Part shown: in pieces, positions 44,521-56,400 of the stretch
How positions within the stretch are numbered: position 1 is the first letter of the stretch
Layout: every line of letters starts with the position of its first letter
Assembly: GCA_037013685.1 (NCBI GenBank)
Contig: CM072919.1
Span: 1,489,616 to 1,553,615, forward strand
Direction: 5' to 3'
DNA: 64,000 nucleotides
Source of the DNA: Acridotheres tristis
Taxonomy: Eukaryota; Chordata; Aves; Passeriformes; Sturnidae
The notes under the pieces: model-generated
Seen by the model: only the letters and a program-made list of their open reading frames with translations
The model's database searches: none
Told to the model about the DNA's origin: nothing
Program-made: the position numbers and the translations under genes

Positions 44521-47186
44521 GCGCCCCGCCTTTGGGGGGCGTTAGGGGAGATGGATGCCCCGTGTTTGGGTGATGGGTGAACTGTAGCTGGATGGGGGCG
44601 GGGGGTTCCCCACTGTGCACTCAGTTTGGGTGCCGGGTGCCCCCCGTGTGGGGCTGGGGTGATGCGACAGTGCTGTCTGGCTGTGGGTGATGGGTGACAT
44701 TTGGGTGCTCACACTGGGATTATGGGTGACCCAAATATGGTCCCACCCCCGCATTAGGGTGTGGGTGACGGCTGAGCTGTGGGGTGGGGCGCGGGGGCAG
44801 CCGGTGTCCCCGCGGGCCAGGCACGGGGCGGGACACGTGGCCAGCCGGGGCTGCGGGGACAAGGGACCCATTCAGGAGGCTCCGTGTGCCGCGGCTGCCT
44901 TCGGGCGCTCCGGGTCCCAGGCGGCTGACTCGGGTCTGGCACCGCTGCACGTGCGGCTGGCACGGTGCCCTCGTCCCCACCCAGCCTGAGCCTTTGTCTC
45001 CCCACATCCCCTGCTGAAACAGGGGCGCGGGGTTGGGCGCAGCACGGATGGAGCTGTCCTGGAGCGGGGATGGAGCCTGAGGGTTAAACACCCGCCCCGC
45101 GCTCACAAATTCCATCTAAGAAAATCTAAGAAAATGCTTGGAATCGATCCGAAACGATGCTACATTGGAGCGGGCGGGCCAGGCAAGGTGGAGACTGGGA
45201 AGAGCCCAGAGCCAGGGAAAAGCTGGGCACTTCACTCCCTCTGCCTGGGAAATGGAGCCAGCATGTCCCCAGCCCTGGCTGCCCCAAACAAGGGGGCAAA
45301 AAAGGACGAGAGAGGTGGGAGGCAGGAGGGGGGACAGCCCAGCCCACCCGTGGGACCTGATTTGGCATCTCTGTCCCCTCTGCTAGGGGCCAGGGCAGGG
45401 CAGAGGCTCCCTGGCTGGCACCAGGGGCTCTCCAGAAGCTCTCCAGCAGTGTGGGGTTAGACACAGCCAGGGCTGCACCATTGAGCCCTTCAAGCTCCAG
45501 CTCAGCCTAAAAGGACCAAATTGGGTTTGTTTTCGCCTGGCAAAGCAGAGCTGATGGCAGCCCCCAAGGGCTGGGTGGGAGGGAGCCATTGTGTTCCAGT
45601 GAAAATATTCCTGGTAACTTCCCTGGGATTCAGCAGGTGACTCCTCTGCCATCGGCTGTGCCTGGCACAGGCACATAGTGTCCCTGGATTTGTCCCTGGA
45701 TTTGTCCACCTCGTTCCTTGCTAAATCTGGAGCTCTGGCTCCTCATGTACAGTGCTCCCATCACTGTGTGAGGAAGGCTCCAGCAGTGGCAGTATCTCCC
45801 TAGGGAGACAAAGCTCCCAAACGGGGCTCAAACCCAGTTTAAGACCAGTTGAGACCATTGCCAGGACTAAAAGGGAGACACTGACAACCACAAGTGGCTT
45901 TAACCTGCCTGGATTTCCACTGGCACTAGCACGACTTTGATGCCTCACCTACCCCCGGTTCTCAATATCAACAGGACTCCCAGTGCAGACGAAACTGTTG
46001 CATCAATTTGTTGTTGTGGCAACTGCAGCCAGAGCATCCCTGGAGAGATTTGGCCCAGAGAGTTGGCAGGACAGATGGAAGGACAGACGTTGCTCCATCA
46101 TGTGGAAGCAAACTCCCTGGTGCCATGCAGGACTGACCCCAAGAAATTAAAGTGGGGCTTGGAAAATTGCACGTGGGGCACTGTGCATGAGGGAAAGGGA
46201 GGTTGTGCTCAGCCATGAGAGCAGGGTGTTGGAGCAGGGAGCTGACTCCATCCCTGGGGCTATGGACCACCAGCATCCTGCCCTGCCACTATGGGGACTC
46301 CAATTGGGATATTTAATCTGATGGGAACAAACTTGCCTGCATTAAACTGCCTCACGATCCAGCTTGTTATTGTCAGCTAAATTGGGTCAATACCGAAGAT
46401 GAGCTGTTGCTGGAAGGCAGGTTGCACATCACAGGAGCTGATGTGCTCCTCAAGCCCCTGTGCCAAGCACTGGCCCTGCCCGAGGGTCAATGGACCCATG
46501 AACACAATATAAGCTGACCCCACAGCCCGAGGGGAGTAACCCCAGTGTGGGATGAGCTCCAGAGATGCCTTTGCAAGTGTTTTATGCACAGTATCAGAGC
46601 ACTGCTTGTGCAGTGTCCTTGGTGCATTAAAGCCCTCCCTGTGTCCCCCCATGCCTGCACAGCTGGGTCCCCTATTCCAAGGGATCCCTGACTGGGGCTT
46701 TGTGGGAGCAGAGGTGGGACTTGGGAGCAGCAGGGCAGGAGGGGCTGTGCCAGCTGCCTGTGGGCATCAGCTGCCCACTGTACACTCTTGCCAGGGAAAA
46801 ATCTCTTTTCCAGTGCTACAGGAGCAGAGTTGTGTGCACAGAGCTGTGCAGAGCTTCTCCATTCCTCCCTATCCAAACTGGTTCAGCTAGTGGTGGCAAA
46901 AAAAATTCAGCTCTGAATTGTGCCAGCACAGAGTCAGGATCTGCAGCAGGACCAGCACATCTGGGAAGGAGATGGGAACCTCTCCCACCACAAACCTCCA
47001 CACCAGAAAAATCCAGCTGCTACTGATTTGGAAGTGGATTCTTGATTCTCTAGAAAGGCCAGTGCTGCAGGTCACTGCCTGGTATCCCTGGAAAATCATT
47101 GCCCCCTCAAACCCTGGCAGCACCCGGCGTGTCCTGGTGCAGCGCTGAGAGGAGCTGCAGGAGAGCACAGGGTGAGTGGGCAGAGA
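44521..47186. other. Intergenic, no gene recognised
   Basis: GC-rich at 44.5-45.1 kb, then ordinary unique DNA. Two short plus-strand open stretches (45937-46218, and a stop-bounded one at about 46320-46515) have some coding-like composition but no start, splice or family support. No RNA genes seen. Confidence 0.65.
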
Positions 47187-47480
47187 ATCAGGGAATGGTT
47201 TGGGTTGGGGGACCTTAAAGCCACCAGTGCCACGGCCATGGATACTTCCCACTGTCCCAGGCTGCTCCAAGCCCTGTCCAACCTGGCCTGGGACACTGCC
47301 AGGGATCCAGGGGAAGCCACAGCTGCTCTGGGCACCCTGTGCCAGCCCTGCCCACCCTCCCAGGGAGGAATTATTTCACAAAATCCCATCTAACCCTGCC
47401 CTCTGGCAATGGAAACCATTCCCTGTGTCCTGTCACTACATGCTCTGGTCAGAAGTCCCTCCCAAGATTTCTTCTAGACC
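47187..47480 (-). repeat. CR1 LINE 3' fragment
   Basis: On the plus strand it reads as reverse-complement CR1: GGTTTGGGTTGGGGGACC, ACTGTCCCAGGCTGCTCC, CAGCTGCTCTGGGCACCC, then the CACTACATGCTCTGGTCAG region. It is the same subfamily as the copies at 5446 and 25505. Confidence 0.85.
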
Positions 47481-49099
47481 CCCAAGACACCCAAAAAAGC
47501 AAAAAAGCAAAAATCCAGAGCCTGCCACGGGGACTGAATGGCTCCCATGTCTCAGGGATTCTCACATCTCTCAGGGGCCAGTTCAGCTCACTGAACCAGC
47601 AGAAAACAGGACACTGCCCTTCCTTGCTTCCTTTCTTCTTCCAGATGTAAAACTCAGAGAAATCAGTGAAAAGATTCAGGCAGGTGCTTCAAAAATGACC
47701 CACTCCTCACTACCTGCCAGGAGACATCAGTTCCAGCACTGAACCCTTGCATGGTGGCCAGATGGTCGGGATTCATCTGGGAAATCCTGGAAGCTTCCAT
47801 TACTCTTTGTTAACAGCCCAGGAGCCTGCTTGGGCCACACAAGGACTTGGACGACAAACTGATTAAAGACCAACCTAACGAACTCAAAGAGAATTCTTTA
47901 AATGGAGCCCGCTGTGCCTTGGAGAACTCCTGCCATGTCTATTTATTTAAATTTAATGGAATTTTTGTGGTAAGCTAATTAAAAATGAATTGATTATTTA
48001 AGAGGCAGTCAGAGCAGTTTAAGCACTGCTGACTTGATGATTTTAGTGTTTTCCTTAGAAAAGCTTATGGAGCTTTCTGCAAGTACAAACGTTTAAGGGG
48101 GAGAAAAAGGATAGAAAGAGGGGAGTGGATGAGTTTGGAGCCGGCCTTGGAGCAGTTTCTGGATAAGGGAGCAGCCATGGTGACAGGAGCAGGGGCACAT
48201 CCCAGCCCCCATCACAGAGCTGTGCAGCTACCCCCAATAAACAGCTCCTGTCTGTGCTGAAAGCAGAGACCTGTCAGGAAATCCAGGTGTTAAATAATGT
48301 ACAAAATCCCTCTGCAGGGAATGTCCCTCTCTGGCTCTGGATGCATTTCAGGCACGGTGCATTCCCTGCCTTCCTTTGGAGCACATGGCCACAGGCAGTG
48401 ACCCCAACCACGGTGCCAGTTTTCAGCCCAGACACTGGATGTCTCCATGCCACATCTCAATTCCAAAGGATTTGCAGGGCTTCACTGAATGCAGGAGGCT
48501 TTGCCTGGCCTTGGAGCCACATCCCAGAGCAGGAGCAGAGTGGATGTGATGGCACAAACTCAGGGGCACCAAAGCTGAGCTCCACGGACCCCAACCTCCC
48601 CAGCATGGCTGAGCCACCTCCTCTCCAGCAGGATAATAGGATTAATAAACTGGGGACAACAGCCAGGAGAGCCAGATGGCAAAAGCATCCTGCCCCAAGC
48701 CGTGTTTACTTGTCTTTGGCTGAGAAAGTGAGGTAGCACAGGGGAAAAGTTCCCAGCCCACACTGGCATCGAATGCCAGCAGTTCCCAGCACCAATTCCA
48801 CACCAGTTTGATGAGCAAGGACTGGTTTTCCTTCCAGGTGTCACCTGGCTCTGCTGGACCTGGCTGCAGGTCAGAGCCTGGGTTCACCCATGCCCAGGTG
48901 GGCTATGGGCATCTCCTCAGGATGCTCCTGTCCCACAGGGATGCTCATCCCCAGCAGACACCGGCTCCCAGCTGCTCTTCCAGCCTTCAGATGGAGCATG
49001 GCAGCCGGCATGGTGTCACTGTCCCCTGGACCCCTCTGGCAGTGTGGTGTGAGCAGATGTGACAGGGAGGGTGTGGGTGCTGTGGTGGTGCTGGGTACT
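47481..49099. other. Intergenic, no gene recognised
   Basis: Unique DNA. The longest open stretch (48254-48736, plus) has no recognisable domain and no supporting signals. Nothing else seen. Confidence 0.65.
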
Positions 49100-49400
49100 C
49101 TTCCTTCAGAGTGCAGAGCAGGGTGCCAGGGTCCCCAGATGTCCCTGCATCCCAGAGCAGAGTGGCAGGGTCCCCGAATGTCCCCAAAACCCAGGGCAGG
49201 CACACAGATACCCTCGGGTCCCAGAACAGGGTGGCAGGGCCCCCAAAATGTTTCTGTAACCCAGGGCGGGCAGGGTGGCAGGGCAGGATCACAGGGCACT
49301 CCGATATCCCCATGCCTCGGGACAGGGTGGCAGATGTCCCTGCACCCCAGGGCATGCACATGTCCCCACAAGAGGGGAATTATCACAGAAAGACTGTGGC
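49100..49400 (+). repeat. Degenerate minisatellite, about 40-bp units
   Basis: About seven diverged units built on CCCAGAGCAGGGTGGCAGGG followed by TCCCCNAATGTCCC. Boundaries approximate. Confidence 0.7.
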
Positions 49401-50004
49401 GGAAGCTCTGGCCTGATTTTATCGCCCAGCTGGGCACCTACAGACATGCAAACGGCATCACCTTGCCCTGCGGGCACCTATAGACATGCAAAATGCTCTC
49501 ACTGAGCCCATCACCGGCCACTAAAGAGATGCAGGACGGTGTCACCGCTCCCAGACCCCACCCAGGACACTTCCCGGTTCTGTCGCTGCCCTGCTGGGGT
49601 GCACTCAGTCCTACTCCCAGGTTACACCGTGTTGTAAGGCTGTAGCTCCCGACGCTGCTCTCGGCACCCAGTGCTTGGTGTCTGTGGCTGATGGAGCCCA
49701 CCCCCATGTCCCTCCATGCCCGTGTCCTCCTGTCCCCTTGTCCCCGCTGGATACTGCTGCACACAGGGCTCAGCTCTGCTCTCCCATGACAGTAAAGCTC
49801 CTGCCTGGAGCTGTGTGGAGCCCCTTGCACAGCCTGGCACACACGCCCCTGCACGATGGGGACACCCCATCTGTCCCCTCCGTGTGACACAGCCCCCATG
49901 ATTGTCACTGTGACCTGTGGTGCCAGGCAAAGCTCACATGTCCTTGTGTACAGACTTTGCACCAGGAGCCACATGGGCTTGGGGGCTTGGTCCAGTGACC
50001 CATG
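49401..50004. other. Intergenic, no gene recognised
   Basis: C-rich plus-strand DNA between two minisatellites, with a possible short direct repeat CACCTATAGACATGCAAA / CACCTACAGACATGCAAA near 49435-49492. No gene seen. Confidence 0.65.
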
Positions 50005-50019
50005 AGTACAGCCTGGCCT

Positions 50020-50325
50020 CACACGAGTGTGCCAGCCCTGTGCCATCATATGTGTGCTGTGTGCCATCATGTGTGTGCTGTGTGCCATCACGTGTGTGCC
50101 AGCCCTGTGTCATCATATGTGTGCTGTGTGCCATCACGTGTGTGCTGTGTGCCATCATGTGTGTGCTGTGTGCCATCACGTGTGTGCTGTGTGCCATCAT
50201 GTGTGTGCCAGCCCTGTGCCATCATATGTGTGCTGTGTGCCATCACGTGTGTGCCAGCCCTGTGTCATCATATGTGTGCTGTGTGCCATCACGTGTGTGC
50301 CAGCCCTGTGTCATCATATGCCAGC
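50020..50325 (+). repeat. 21-bp minisatellite with an E-box in each unit
   Basis: Well-conserved units TGCCATCATATGTGTGCTGTG and TGCCATCACGTGTGTGCTGTG, some with a CCAGCCC spacer replacing CTGTG. Each unit contains a CANNTG E-box; five carry TCACGTGT. The period being a multiple of three gives a Cys/His/Val-rich false reading frame. Confidence 0.92.
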
Positions 50326-50334
50326 CTTGCACCA

Positions 50335-50580
50335 CCACAAGTGACCCAGCCCTGCAAGGCCACATGAATGTCCCCTGGTGCTGTCACATAGAGGGTCCCA
50401 CCTTTGCCTTGCCACATGTGGGTGGCACCACGGGGTGCCATATGCCACCCTTGCTGTGTCATGACAGGGTTCCAGCCTGGCACCTCCCTGAGCACTTTGT
50501 GCCAGCCCCATGCTGTCGCACGGAGGGTCCCAGCCTTGTGCTGTCACATGGGTGCTCACCTTTACATAGACCCTGAGTGC
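50335..50580 (+). repeat. Degenerate repeat linking the 21-bp and 60-bp arrays
   Basis: Diverged units with CTGTCACATAGAGGGTCCCA and CTGTCGCACGGAGGGTCCCA blocks. It looks like an older version of the neighbouring arrays. Confidence 0.6.
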
Positions 50581-50599
50581 CATGGCCACCCTCACCCTG

Positions 50600-51635
50600 T
50601 CTGACGTATGCCATGTGTCACCCTTGCCCTGTCATATGTGTGACAATATGGTCTAACTCCCATGTGCCACCCTTGGCCTTGTCACATGTGTCACAGTGCA
50701 ACCCATTCTGCTCCCATGTGCTGTGTGTCACTCTCACTCCATCACCTATGTCACACCACAGCCTGTCCTGCTCCCATGTCCCACCCTCTCCTCATCACAT
50801 ATGTGACAATGTGGCCCATTCCACTCCTGTGCCCATGTGCCAACCTCGGCCTTGTCACACATGTCATGCCACAGTCTGCTCTGCTCCCATGTGCCATCCT
50901 TGCCGTGTCACATGTGTCACACCACAGCACCTCCTGCTCCCACGTGCCACCCTCACCTTGTCACATACATGGGACAATGTGGCTGGTCGCTTCCTGTGCC
51001 CGTGTGCCACCTTTGCCCCATCACACGCATGTGACACTGCAGCCCATCCTGCTGCTGTGTGCCATGTGCCACCCTGGCCCTGTCACACACATGTCACATT
51101 GCAGTCCATCCTGCTCTTGTGTGCCATGTCCTGCCCTGGTCCTTTCACACGCCTGTGACACTGCAGCCTGTCCTGCTCAGGCGTGCCAAGTGCCACCCTG
51201 GCCGTGTCACATGTGTGCGACACCATAGCTCTTCCTACTCTTGAGTGCCAGGTGTCACCCTTGTCCTTGTCACACGCATGTCACACCGCAGCCTGTCCTG
51301 TTCTCGCGTGCCGGGTGCCACCCTGGCCCTGTCACACGAGTGTCACACTGCAGCCCATCCTGCTTTTGTGTGCTATGTGCTGTCCTGGCTGTGTCACACG
51401 TGTGCGACACCATGGTCCGTCCTGCTCTTGTGTGCCAGGTGCCACCCTGGCCCTGTCACATGCGCACAACACCATGGCCCATCCTGCTCTCACGTGCCGG
51501 GTGGCACCCTGGCCCTGTCACACGAGTGTCACACTGCAGCCCGTCCTGCTATCGCGTGCCGGGTGGCACCCTGGCCCTGTCACACGAGTGTCACACCGCA
51601 GCCCGTCCTGCTCTCGCGTGCCATCCCCGTGTCAC
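50600..51635 (+). repeat. About 60-bp minisatellite abutting the DOT1L CpG island
   Basis: About 17 units of 53-63 bp. Each has GTGCCACCCTGGCCCTGTCACA, split here as GTGCCACCCTGG then CCCTGTCACA, followed by a near-palindrome CACATGTGTCAC or CACACGTGTG and CAGCCCATCCTGCT. Units near the right end are the most uniform (62-63 bp) and the richest in CpG. The array is C-rich on the plus strand and stop-poor in all three frames. Confidence 0.92.
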
Positions 51636-51936
51636 ACCGCCCTGTCCGGGGGTCTCGGTCCCCGTCCCCTCCGCGCGCGACCCCGGCCCGCATCCCGCGA
51701 GCGGACAGGAGTGGGGGGGGGCTGCGGGTGCGCGCGCGCGAGGGGGGCGCGGGAGCGCGCGCGGTGCGGGGGCAGCTGAGGACAGGGGGGAGGAAGGGAA
51801 GGGAAGGGAAGGGGGGAGGGACCGCGGGGCCGCGCCCGCCCCTCTCCCCGCCCGCCCCCTCCCCGCGTCTGTCGCGTCGCTCGGGCCCGGCCCGGCCCGG
51901 CCCCGGCGCCTCATTGTGCTTCGCCTCACGCCGGCC

Positions 51937-51948
51937 CAAGATGGCGGC
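51937..51948 (+). promoter_or_regulatory. DOT1L: TISU / YY1 element CAAGATGGCGGC in DOT1L leader
   Basis: Exact match to the TISU consensus SAASATGGCGGC, which is known to act both as a YY1-dependent promoter element and as a start context used on very short leaders. Its ATG (51941) is not the DOT1L start; it opens a 14-codon ORF. Confidence 0.7.
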
Positions 51949-51985
51949 GGCGCCCGAGAGCCCCGCGAGCCGCCAACGACAATAG
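51941..51985 (+). CDS. DOT1L leader uORF 1 (14 codons), candidate
   Basis: ATG in AAGATGG context (A at -3, G at +4), reading MAAAPESPASRQRQ then TAG. It lies 180 bp before the DOT1L ATG. Whether it is in the mRNA depends on the start site, and it could instead be the YY1 promoter box only. Confidence 0.4.
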   Translation: MAAAPESPASRQRQ

Positions 51986-52122
51986 AGGGAGGGACGGGAC
52001 CCGCCGCCCCCCCGGCACCGGCCGCCCCTCCCCGCCGCTCCCGCCGCCCCCCGCCCGCCGCACCGCGCCCACGCCCCCGGCCCGGCCCGGCCGCCGCACC
52101 CCGCCCCGGCCGGCCCCTCTAG

Positions 52123-52461
<339 letters not shown>

Positions 52462-55400
52462 TGACTAAACCGAAGGGCGGGGAGGAGGAGGACTGGTTAA
52501 TGAAAAGTTTTCGTGTTTTCCTCGCGCTGGGCTCGTGTAACCGGTTAATAACCGGTGCTGCTGCTGCGAGCGGGATGGAATCCAGGGATTCTGGATGGGG
52601 GAATAGCGCTTAAATTATGGATGGCCTCGGGTGGTCGTGGGGACCCCCAGGACCAGCCGCAGAGTGGGAATAAACAGCGGCCAGCGGCGGTTCTGGGTCT
52701 GGAGGCAGCGCTGGTGTCTGGGGCTGCCGCCAGTTCCCCTCCAGCCGTGCCCTTGGAGCTCCCCTTTTATTTATCCCGAGCAGAATTCGAGCCAGCCGCA
52801 GTCCTCGTGCTTCCAAATAAAATGTCACTTGTCCTTGCTTAGCTACCGAGCGGCGTTTTTCCTTAACTTGCCTGACTTTCTGCCGAGCCCGGACGAGCGA
52901 TGTGTGACCTTGATAACAATGTCCATGTTCAAATTAGTGACAATCCCACGAGAGGCGAAAGGCTCCGGGGAGGGTATTTTTGGATTTGTGTAGGCTTCCT
53001 ATCAACCCTTGAGCAATTTCTCTCCCTAACTGCGTGTAGCCCGTCGGAGCACAGTTTGCAAAGGCAGAACGTCTCTCTATATGTTTACTTGGCGCAGGCA
53101 CTGTTGATTATCCCTGCGTTCCAGGCTGTGCTGTTGTACGTGAGCCGTTTCCCGGCGAGAACACGCTGGGACGCACAGGCTGGGGCAGCTGATACTGCTG
53201 ATGTTGTTGCTCGCTTTGGCAATCGCTTGTGTGTGAGTGATTAGGAATATATCGCTCGTGGCAGGGGGAGACGGCTGCCTGCTCCTATCTGCCGCCTGCC
53301 TTTCGGGGCTGCTGCTGTAGCCGTGCCTTTCCAAAACGTCCTCCATGCAGGCTGGCGTGCTGTTCCCGGCGTGTCGTGTCTCCCAGCACACACTGGTTAA
53401 ACGCAGCCTTTCCTGTTTGGGCAGCTCTGTCAGTGTTGGCGGGCGCGCGCTCCGCTCAAATGTCAGAAACTGAAAGTACAAGCGATGACCGGGTTCGGTT
53501 TTCCTCGCCAAATATTAACTCGCGTCTCCCCCTCCCTGCACCCCGCTCCCCGAGCGGGTTGTGTGAAGCGGAGGTTAAAGATTACGCGGGATAGGGATTG
53601 TTCTGGCAGGGAGGGATGGTTTTATGTCTGTTCACAGAGATTCCTACGGGCTTAAAAACCGAAAAACCAACCCCCCCCCGCCCTTTATTTTAAGGGTGAA
53701 ACGTGTGTTTTGCGGCATGGGAAATAAGGATTTAGTTGATTTGGGAAAACTCGACCAGCTGTTTTTGAGCATGGCAGAATAAATTGAATTTCTTCTCAGT
53801 TAATCAGAAACGTAGCGGATGGGGGTGGTGGTGGGGGTGCGATCCCCCCCCCATCTACTGAGAAATACCACAACCCCCAAACATCCTGCCATTAAACCGT
53901 CCGCTTGGCATTGCCAGCTTTTCCAGAGTAATTCCCGAGTGGATGGATGTTCCACCTGGAGCCGAGCAGCAGCGCGCCCCGCAGCCCGGGGGAGCGGAGC
54001 GCAGCGGCCCAGGCGTGCTCGCACACACGCACGCCCCGGCGCTGGCCGGAGCCCTGGGGCTCTGCAAACAAACGCCTGTGTCCGTGGCAGCGCTTGGCCT
54101 GCTGACATCGTGCTCTGCTGAACTGCAGCCGCGCTTTCCCCGCGCTGGCGCGGCCCCGAGTGCCGGCAGAGCTCGGCTCGCCTTGACGTAAGCAGAACAT
54201 TTCTTAGTTTCACCGCTCGTGGTTCCGAGGAAACAAGGTGGGATAGCTGAGAGGAGGGGAAAAAAAAAAAAACCCACACCACACTTCAATGAGTTTTATT
54301 TAGCAGCGTTCTGGTGGCTTCCTGTTGTACTCTGTGAGATGTGTTTTCCAAGGAGAGTTGTAGGAAAAGGGAACGGGAAACTCACGGTCCCGGCTGGTTA
54401 TTTTTGGTGAGAGCAGCAGCAGTGGCAGGGAGTCATCTTTCCCAACATCCGAGGCTGTGTAGTGTGAACCTGCTGCGTGCCCGGGCTCCGTGGTGTGACG
54501 TAACCCTGCCTTGAGTAACTTGGCTATTTTTATGCTCTTACTACATCTTAAATTAGCGGCGTCGGTGTTGCTGTGTACAAGGCTGGTCTCCCCTATTAAT
54601 GGACGCCTAGGATTAATACCGTGTCTCTTTCTTGCTGGGTTGCTGTTTATTTCGTGTATAATAGGAAAAGTAGGGTCTCTCCAGACTGCTGAGTCCGGAT
54701 AATAGCCCGGCTGACAACCCGGCGCTTGTTGGGATGCTAAAAGAGCCGGGGAGGCTGATGTGAAACATGTATTTCCCTCCGAGTCTAATTAGGGCCGTGG
54801 GAGGAGAGAGAGCGGCGGCGGTGGTGCAGCTCCAGCCTCCCACTGGCTTCCACACAAAACTGAAAGTGCGGCTCCTTCCCCCGCCTTCCGCCGCCTCAAA
54901 GGAGAGGCCACGGTGCCCTAATGAAGCCGTGGTGAGCCGTGCTGGCCGTGCCACACTGTGATGAGTAAGTTGAATAGTGCATGGTGAGTAATCTCTCCTC
55001 ATGACTCACAAAATATTTTCTGATGTTGACCTCTGTTTTTGTGACTGCCCCGCTTAATCAGAGCTGAAGTGAGTGTACTCTTTTGTGCGCTGGTTAACTC
55101 CTCGGCTCCCACGTACCTGCCCCACTTTTTGCCCCTGCCAGGTTGTCAAGAGACCAGGGATACAGTGTTTAAAATTTTAATTTTGATACTACGAAAGATA
55201 CAGGCCTGGATAAAGGAAGCATTTGGGTGAGAGACCGGAGTTAATGGTCTTAAATAGGCTAATGCTGGTGGAGGATGGCATTTTCAGCCATACTTCAGGT
55301 GTTGATAAGCATAACTTGGTACTCATACTCAGATCTGAAGGATACAAGGGCTGAAATCTGCTTGTGTAGTTTTTAAGACTTGCAGATACTCAGTTTTTTC

Positions 55401-56207
55401 CCCGAGAATTTTTCCTAAAACGGTTCATTCTCTTGTCTCTGGCTTTTACTATAGTAAAATTTGAATATGGATTAGGTTTAAATGTGGAGATTTTTCGGTT
55501 TATACCGCAGTAAGGTTTGCCTGATCTATGAGGTGTCTCAGGTTGTACTTTGAACTCCTGACAAGTTCCTGTGTAGAGTCGCAGGCTGTTGTGTGTGCAG
55601 GAGGGAGAGAGAGGTGGAGGTGTTGTGGGGTGGATCAGCTCTACAGTCTGGTCTGGCAGGGTTCTGCTGATATATCTGTGGCAGCAGGGAGTTGAACAGC
55701 AGGAGGCTCAGAGCTGCTGGAGCTGATAATTGTCCCCAAAATCGATGTTGGCTGGACTGCACCCTATTGCAGCACAGAGCTGGTGAATGTGGAAAAGCCT
55801 GTTTGCAGTTTGTCAAAGACAGGACACTTCATTCATTGCCTCTCCTTGAGGCCGGCACTGCTGGGCTGGCAGAGACATCAGTGGCAGTGGGGACAGGAGG
55901 CACAGCCGGGTGCTGAGGGAGGGGCTGCCCTGGCTCCGTGTCCTTGGCCTCACTTGGCCCTTGGGCAGGTGGTCAATAGGGTGCAAGTCCTTTCCAGTTT
56001 CAGAATGAGACCTCTGCCTGTTGTGCTCTGTTCCCTACAGGATGGCATTCCCACGGAAGGTGGCTGCAAGTGTCAGTGTGCATCAGGTTGTTGTGGGTTG
56101 TGTTCCCTTCTCCCTGCTTGACTTGCAGGGGGGTTTGGGTTGTGACAGCACCTGAGAACTCCTCCTGCAGCCTCTGGGGCTCCCAGTAGGGCTGTACCCT
56201 GGGTATA

Positions 56208-56400
56208 GGATCACAGAATCATGGAATGCTTTGGCTTGGAAGGGACCTTAAAGCCCATCTTGTTCTACTCCCTTCCACAATTCCAGCTTGCTCTGAGCCC
56301 TGCCCAAGCTGGCCTTGGACAATTCCAGGGATGCAGCAGCCACAGCTGCTCTGAGCAGCCTGTGCCAGGGCCTCACCACCCTCACAGCCAAGAGTTTACC
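56208..56400 (-). repeat. CR1 LINE 3' end in DOT1L intron 1
   Basis: Reverse complement on plus: GATCACAGAATCATGGAATG, GGCTTGGAAGGGACCTTAAA, GCCTCACCACCCTCACAGCC. Antisense to DOT1L. Confidence 0.88.

Noticed and set aside
43818..44580. Three overlapping plus frames of 214-238 codons rich in Gly, Asp and Thr
   Set aside because: Translations of two minisatellites in different frames; no stop codons because the units lack them.
48254..48736. 160-codon plus frame in the intergenic region
   Set aside because: No recognised domain, no splice or promoter signals, and composition like its surroundings.
50020..50325. CRISPR-like regular array
   Set aside because: Head-to-tail minisatellite without unique spacers, in vertebrate DNA.
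49917..50576. 219-codon Cys/His-rich plus-strand frame that looks like a zinc-binding repeat protein
   Set aside because: The Cys-His pattern is a direct translation of a 21-bp DNA repeat; other frames of the same array are equally open.
51241..52122. Plus-strand open frame of 293 codons ending 43 bp before the DOT1L ATG
   Set aside because: It runs through the 60-bp minisatellite and then GC-rich leader DNA. All three plus frames are similarly open, with no domain and no splice logic.
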